Positions 60,176-64,000 of a DNA stretch of 64,000 nucleotides are shown in pieces (the stretch's first letter is position 1; each line of letters opens with the position of its first letter). Origin of the DNA: Candidatus Electrothrix communis (GTDB lineage Bacteria > Desulfobacterota > Desulfobulbia > Desulfobulbales > Desulfobulbaceae); assembly GCA_030644725.1 (NCBI GenBank), contig CP130629.1, positions 2,991,501 through 3,055,500 of the forward strand, read 5' to 3'. The position numbers were made by a program, and so were the translations under genes. The notes beneath the pieces were generated by a model that had not been told where the DNA came from, searched no databases, and saw only the letters and a program-made list of their open reading frames with translations.

Positions 60176-61906
60176 TTACTCCCCACAAACCCCGCAACGA
60201 CGACAGAGACTCGGGTCACAGGGCGGGGTGGTTCGACCTGTCAAAGAACGCTCCAGCTCCTTGGCAAGATACCCCGCTTGAATCCCCTGATCAACCACCT
60301 GCCAGCAAAATAACTCATCTTCTTCCCTTGGGCGAACCGCATATTGCCAGGAGGAGAGTTGATGCTTCTTCATAGCCTGCTTAAAAGTCGCCTTCCCCAT
60401 ACCGATGTCAAGCAAGGCTGGCCCAATACGGCGATCCGCTCGTGAAAAAACCGCCTGGGAAAGCACCTTATCCGGTCGATCAACCTTGATATGGAAGTTA
60501 TCTACCCTGGCAAAGGCTTTTTTCAGATATTTAATCTTCTTCTTCAGATTGAGTACTGCCGCCGTACAGTCCCGATCCTGCAGAGCTCGCTCTCTTTCTT
60601 GTCCGCCAAAGGAGAGGTATTGAAACGGTGTCCACGGTTTGGGGACAAAGGAGTTTACTGAGAGAATCAATTCGCAAAGGCGTCCTTTCTTTTGTCCGAT
60701 AGGGATGATTTCTCGCCGAATTTTCTGAACAAGCTGAACAAACTCTTCTAAATCTTGCTCGGTTTCTGTGGGCAGGCCGACCATGACATAGAGCTTCAGG
60801 GTGTAGATCCCGGCATCCACCAGAGCGATAGCTGCTGCGATCAAATCATCTTCCGAAAGCCCTTTATTAATGATTTTTCGTAGTCGCTCGGAACAACCAT
60901 CCGGAGCAATAGCAACCGACCTCAGACCGGAATGAGAGAGGAGTTCAAGTAAGCGGGGGGAAATCCGGTCTGCCCGCAATGAGGAAAAGGAGAGCGAACA
61001 GGCATTGGTCTGCAAAAAACCTGCAATACTATCCAGAAGCTCGGGATCCGCCATTTCCATACCCAGCAACCCCACACGATCGACCTCAGGAGGTCGCTGA
61101 CCAAGACCGTCCAACACCGCATCAGCGGACCAGAGCCGAGGGGGACGATAAATAAAACCGGCTGCGCAAAAACGACAGCCACGGCTGCACCCCCGCCCCA
61201 ACTCGGTCATGTACATTCCCAGTTCAGCTTCGGGAGAAAGGATTTCAGAATGGGCCGCCAGAGCACTCTTTTTTAAGGCAACCCGCCGGACCTGCTGTGG
61301 TAAACCGTCATTGACCGAGATCTCACGCACCCGCCCATCGTTATCATACCTGAAACTATATGCTGACGGGACATAACAGCCAGGGATTGTTGCCCCGATT
61401 TCTGTCAATGCACCCCGATCAGTCAACTCAGCCAACGCAGGCAGCAGCCGGGGCAGCACGGGCTCAGCCTCGCCGATCACCATCAGATCGGCAAATAAGG
61501 CCAAAGGCTCGGGATTCATAAAAACACCCACGCCGCCAAGCACTACAAGGGGGTTACCTGGTGCAATCATCCCCGGCCTGTCTGCCGCATAGGGGGCCAC
61601 GCCTCCGGCGACCAACATGGCTGTCAGATGGGCATAATCCTGTTCAAAACTGATTGATCCGAAAATAAGGGGAAAATCCACCAAAGGACGACTGGATTCC
61701 AAGGAACGGAAAGGCTCCCGCTCTTGAGGATAGACAAAACGCTCGCAGACAATCTCTTCTGAATCGTTCAGAAGGCGATAAAGGAGCTGAAACCCGAGAT
61801 TGGAGACAGCAAGTGGGTAGGTATTAGGATAAAGAAGGGCCACTGGCAAGCGGCCCTTCCATTTTTTACGGACCGTACCGGTCTCTGTTGTCAGCAGGGG
61901 GTGCAC
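60176..61906 (-). CDS. Radical SAM protein with B12-binding-like N-terminal domain (TIGR03960-type)
   Basis: 576 residues. The N-terminal half (~1-210) resembles a cobalamin-binding-like fold used by many radical SAM families (RLPVALLYPNTYPLAVSNLGF, VIGEAEPVLPRLL). The radical SAM cluster motif appears as RGCSRGCRFCAAGFIYRPPR. Downstream are the SLSFSSLRADRIS and SVAIAPDGCSERLRKIINKG segments, the MVGLPTET block and, at the extreme C-terminus, a Cys cluster (CDPSLCRRCGVCGE). The uncharacterised rSAM_fuse family is often fused to or paired with DUF2344; that part is absent here. Function unknown. Confidence 0.82.
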   Translation of the reverse strand: MHPLLTTETGTVRKKWKGRLPVALLYPNTYPLAVSNLGFQLLYRLLNDSEEIVCERFVYPQEREPFRSLESSRPLVDFPLIFGSISFEQDYAHLTAMLVAGGVAPYAADRPGMIAPGNPLVVLGGVGVFMNPEPLALFADLMVIGEAEPVLPRLLPALAELTDRGALTEIGATIPGCYVPSAYSFRYDNDGRVREISVNDGLPQQVRRVALKKSALAAHSEILSPEAELGMYMTELGRGCSRGCRFCAAGFIYRPPRLWSADAVLDGLGQRPPEVDRVGLLGMEMADPELLDSIAGFLQTNACSLSFSSLRADRISPRLLELLSHSGLRSVAIAPDGCSERLRKIINKGLSEDDLIAAAIALVDAGIYTLKLYVMVGLPTETEQDLEEFVQLVQKIRREIIPIGQKKGRLCELILSVNSFVPKPWTPFQYLSFGGQERERALQDRDCTAAVLNLKKKIKYLKKAFARVDNFHIKVDRPDKVLSQAVFSRADRRIGPALLDIGMGKATFKQAMKKHQLSSWQYAVRPREEDELFCWQVVDQGIQAGYLAKELERSLTGRTTPPCDPSLCRRCGVCGE

Positions 61907-61982
61907 AAAAAAAAGAGGCTAACGGCAAATCATGCGCAGGACGGGAACACGCAATGCAGCCCGCAAAAAAGAAAAGAAAATA

Positions 61983-63191
61983 TTAATTTGCTTTTTTCCG
62001 AATATACGCAGGCTCATCCCATTCCGCCAAATCATTCTGCTCATCAAAAATCGGTGTCGGCATGGGGCGCAACCCCTTGGGTACCGGATTAGGCCGGGCA
62101 AAGCTCATAGGCTGATTATGCGGCGGACGTTCCAATTCAAGCCCCCCTTTATCAGTTACATTGAGGGTCTTCACCTTCTTGCTGCCAGCACGACCAACCA
62201 CGTCAAACTCGGAAATGGTATCAGCAGAATCCTCAAAATTGGCAATACCCGTGGCAATCACAGTCACGCGCAACTCATCACCCATATTGTCATCAAACAG
62301 GGCACCGATGATAATATTGGCATCTTCGTGGGCCTTTTCCTGAATCAGGGCGGAGGCCTCCATGAACTCACCCATGGTCAAGGAGCTGGTCGCGGAGATA
62401 TTGATCAGAATGCCCAAGGCACCGTCAATTCCCACATCTTCGAGCAATTGATTGTCAATAGCCCGCTTGGCAGCCTCGCTGGCGCGATTCTCTCCCGAAG
62501 CCGAACCCGAGCCCATGATTGCCGGACCGACTTCCTTCATAACGGTCTTCAAGTCGGCAAAATCCACATTGATATGGCCCGGCAGATTAATGAGATCGGT
62601 GATCCCCTTAACAGCCTGCAACAGAACATCATCCACCATCTTCATCATATCGACCAAGGTGGAATTCTTTTGCATGAGGCCCAACAGACGATCATTGGGG
62701 ACCGTGATAATGGTGTCGGAGTTTTTCTTCAGCTCCTCCCAACCGGCCTCGGCATTATGCATGCGTTTTTTTGCTTCAAAATAAAAAGGCTTGGTGACAA
62801 CGGAAACGGTCAAGGCTCCCTGCTCTTTACTGAGCCGAGCAATAATCGGTGCTGCTCCTGTCCCTGTACCTCCACCAAGACCGGCGGTAACAAAAACCAT
62901 ATCCGCGCCAGAGAGCGCGTTGGCCAAGTCATCAAGACTCTCCTGGGCCGCATCTCGTCCCATAGACGGGTCAGCCCCGGCCCCCATGCCTTTGGTAATA
63001 GTCGGCCCCAGCTGGATACGAACATCAGCTTTTGAGTTTTCCAGAGCCTGCATATCAGTATTAGCGGCAATAAACTGGACGCCGGTAAGCCGATTATCGA
63101 CCATGGTGTTAATGGCATTACCCCCGCCGCCACCGACACCGACCACCTTGATAGTCGCCACTGACTCTTCTTCTGCCATTCTATATGACAT
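61983..63191 (-). CDS. ftsZ: Cell division GTPase FtsZ
   Basis: Tubulin-like ring-forming GTPase. 402 residues from the ATG at 63191, which has AAGG and a G-rich ribosome site; a longer frame to 63230 has no better site. The glycine-rich nucleotide loop GGGGGNAINTM and the tubulin signature GGGTGTGAAP are intact. T7 synergy residues and NVDFADLKTVM are present. The C-terminal tail ends WDEPAYIRKKAN, the peptide that binds FtsA/ZipA. It is downstream of ftsA, same strand, 117 bp gap. Confidence 0.97.
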   Translation of the reverse strand: MSYRMAEEESVATIKVVGVGGGGGNAINTMVDNRLTGVQFIAANTDMQALENSKADVRIQLGPTITKGMGAGADPSMGRDAAQESLDDLANALSGADMVFVTAGLGGGTGTGAAPIIARLSKEQGALTVSVVTKPFYFEAKKRMHNAEAGWEELKKNSDTIITVPNDRLLGLMQKNSTLVDMMKMVDDVLLQAVKGITDLINLPGHINVDFADLKTVMKEVGPAIMGSGSASGENRASEAAKRAIDNQLLEDVGIDGALGILINISATSSLTMGEFMEASALIQEKAHEDANIIIGALFDDNMGDELRVTVIATGIANFEDSADTISEFDVVGRAGSKKVKTLNVTDKGGLELERPPHNQPMSFARPNPVPKGLRPMPTPIFDEQNDLAEWDEPAYIRKKAN

Positions 63192-63308
63192 GCCTTCCCC
63201 CTCAAGCATTTTGCTCCCGCAGCAAATCAAATAATTAAATTTTGGTACTATACAATGATTCTTTTATAACAGTTTCACTATAAAGCTGTCATAGAATCTT
63301 TTCCAGTA

Positions 63309-64000
63309 CTAAATAATATTTTTCAGAAAACTCCGCAGCCGGCTCACAACACCTTCATGCTCAACCGGCACAATCTCCTTATTATTACAACCATACAAGA
63401 CAAGTCCGACAGCTGTCGTACAACGCGGAGATTCAACATCTTCTATCCTTCCGCCAACACCCCGAGGGAAGCTGACTCGTACCGGCATATCAAAAACCTG
63501 CTCAGCCATGTCAACCACGTTGGCCAGCAAGGCTGTACCTCCGGTGATAACCATTCCCGCATTAATTCGATTTCTGTAACCGGAACCACATATTTTCTTA
63601 TTCACCACCTGAAGGATTTCTTCCATCCGGGCCTCCAGGATCTCAACCATCACCCTCTGCGAAACCTTACGGGCCTTGCGATCGCCGACAGTGGGTACCT
63701 CAATGATGTGGTTTTCCTTGACCAGAGAAGAGACGGCTCCGCCGTATTTATACTTCAACATCTCTGCTTCCTGCAAGGGTGTGCGTAACCCCACAGAAAG
63801 ATCATTGGTCAAATTATTGCCGCCCAAGGCCAATTCCCAGGTGTACTTAATGGTACCGTTGCAAAAAACAGCCAAATCTGTAGTTCCCCCACCGATATCC
63901 AGCAGGGCCACGCCCAGCTCCATCTCATCGGAAGTCAACACGGCCCGAGAAGAAGCCACGGACTCCAGCACTACCTCGGCGACATTCAATCCGGCCCGAC
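63309..64000 (-). CDS. ftsA: Cell division protein FtsA (3' part; 5' end outside window)
   Basis: Actin-like membrane tether for FtsZ. The frame is open at the window edge; the first codons seen read RAGLNVAEVVLESVASSRAVL, which is internal to FtsA, so the TTG at 63989 is not the start. Actin-fold phosphate loop LLDIGGGTTDLAVF and adenosine-binding VITGGTALLANVVDMAEQVF are present. The C-terminal amphipathic membrane anchor is VSRLRSFLKNII. About 230 residues are seen of ~410 expected. Confidence 0.95.
   Translation of the reverse strand, partial: RAGLNVAEVVLESVASSRAVLTSDEMELGVALLDIGGGTTDLAVFCNGTIKYTWELALGGNNLTNDLSVGLRTPLQEAEMLKYKYGGAVSSLVKENHIIEVPTVGDRKARKVSQRVMVEILEARMEEILQVVNKKICGSGYRNRINAGMVITGGTALLANVVDMAEQVFDMPVRVSFPRGVGGRIEDVESPRCTTAVGLVLYGCNNKEIVPVEHEGVVSRLRSFLKNII

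Noticed and set aside
61932-63035. 367-codon plus-strand ORF opposite ftsZ
   Set aside because: ftsZ on the minus strand has the tubulin motifs; the plus-strand reading has none.

Overview
The window reads as chromosome of a Gram-negative, sulfur-cycle-linked bacterium, most likely a member of the Desulfobulbia (Desulfobacterota), possibly a cable bacterium. This is inferred from protein style: BamA with an extra N-terminal domain, an XpaC/TelA pair beside plsC, a SulP-STAS-cNMP transporter, a polysulfide/thiosulfate-reductase-like molybdoenzyme, a TauE/SafE exporter and porins. There is no 16S gene to confirm it. Core regions look GC-balanced; the 4.2-8 kb stretch is visibly AT-rich.

Layout. 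1-3.8 kb: a SulP transporter cut by the window edge, and ettA. 4.2-8.1 kb: an AT-rich patch of small hypothetical genes and gene fragments (truncated AAA ATPase, a duplicated piece of an integrase core-binding-like protein, a remnant ORF). 8.1-11 kb: YdjM-like membrane hydrolase, PilZ protein, tRNA-Phe with promoter and terminator, and a very acidic zinc-ribbon repeat protein. 11-17 kb: xpaC, telA, plsC, bamA (envelope). 17-24 kb: YkgJ-type Cys-cluster protein, HD hydrolase, HAD hydrolase, META lipoprotein, ruvAB, Na/Pi cotransporter.

24-32.8 kb is the most interesting region. On the minus strand, in transcription order, lie a discoidin/GEVED secreted protein, a C25 (gingipain-like) cysteine peptidase, a 69-residue candidate RiPP precursor that I call from the sequence, an HPr-kinase-like protein, a PqqD-type peptide chaperone and a radical SAM/SPASM enzyme. 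A convergent S24/S26-like peptidase gene lies at one end, and a broken second copy of that gene lies at the other. I propose a peptide-modification system in which the precursor is bound by PqqD, modified by the radical SAM enzyme, perhaps phosphorylated on its C-terminal Ser, and exported or matured at the surface.

33-46 kb: porin with terminator; a molybdopterin oxidoreductase fused at its N-terminus to a TorD-like chaperone; TauE/SafE exporter; a Cache-PAS-GGDEF diguanylate cyclase; a DUF1566 pseudogene; PiT phosphate transporter with its DUF47 partner; a P-loop/FHA-like/PPP phosphatase protein. 46.5-50.6 kb: an O-acetylation pair (SGNH-like and MBOAT) in which the MBOAT gene is split by a 1638-bp insertion sequence. 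The IS has 16-bp perfect inverted repeats and an 8-bp target duplication, and its transposase is spread over three frames joined by two canonical -1 slippery heptamers. 50.7-64 kb: tyrosine phosphatase-like protein, polA, thioredoxin-fold protein, cysE, galE, DUF493 protein, ispH, an outer membrane protein, a radical SAM/B12-like protein, ftsZ and the 3' part of ftsA. REP-like palindromes sit in several intergenic gaps.
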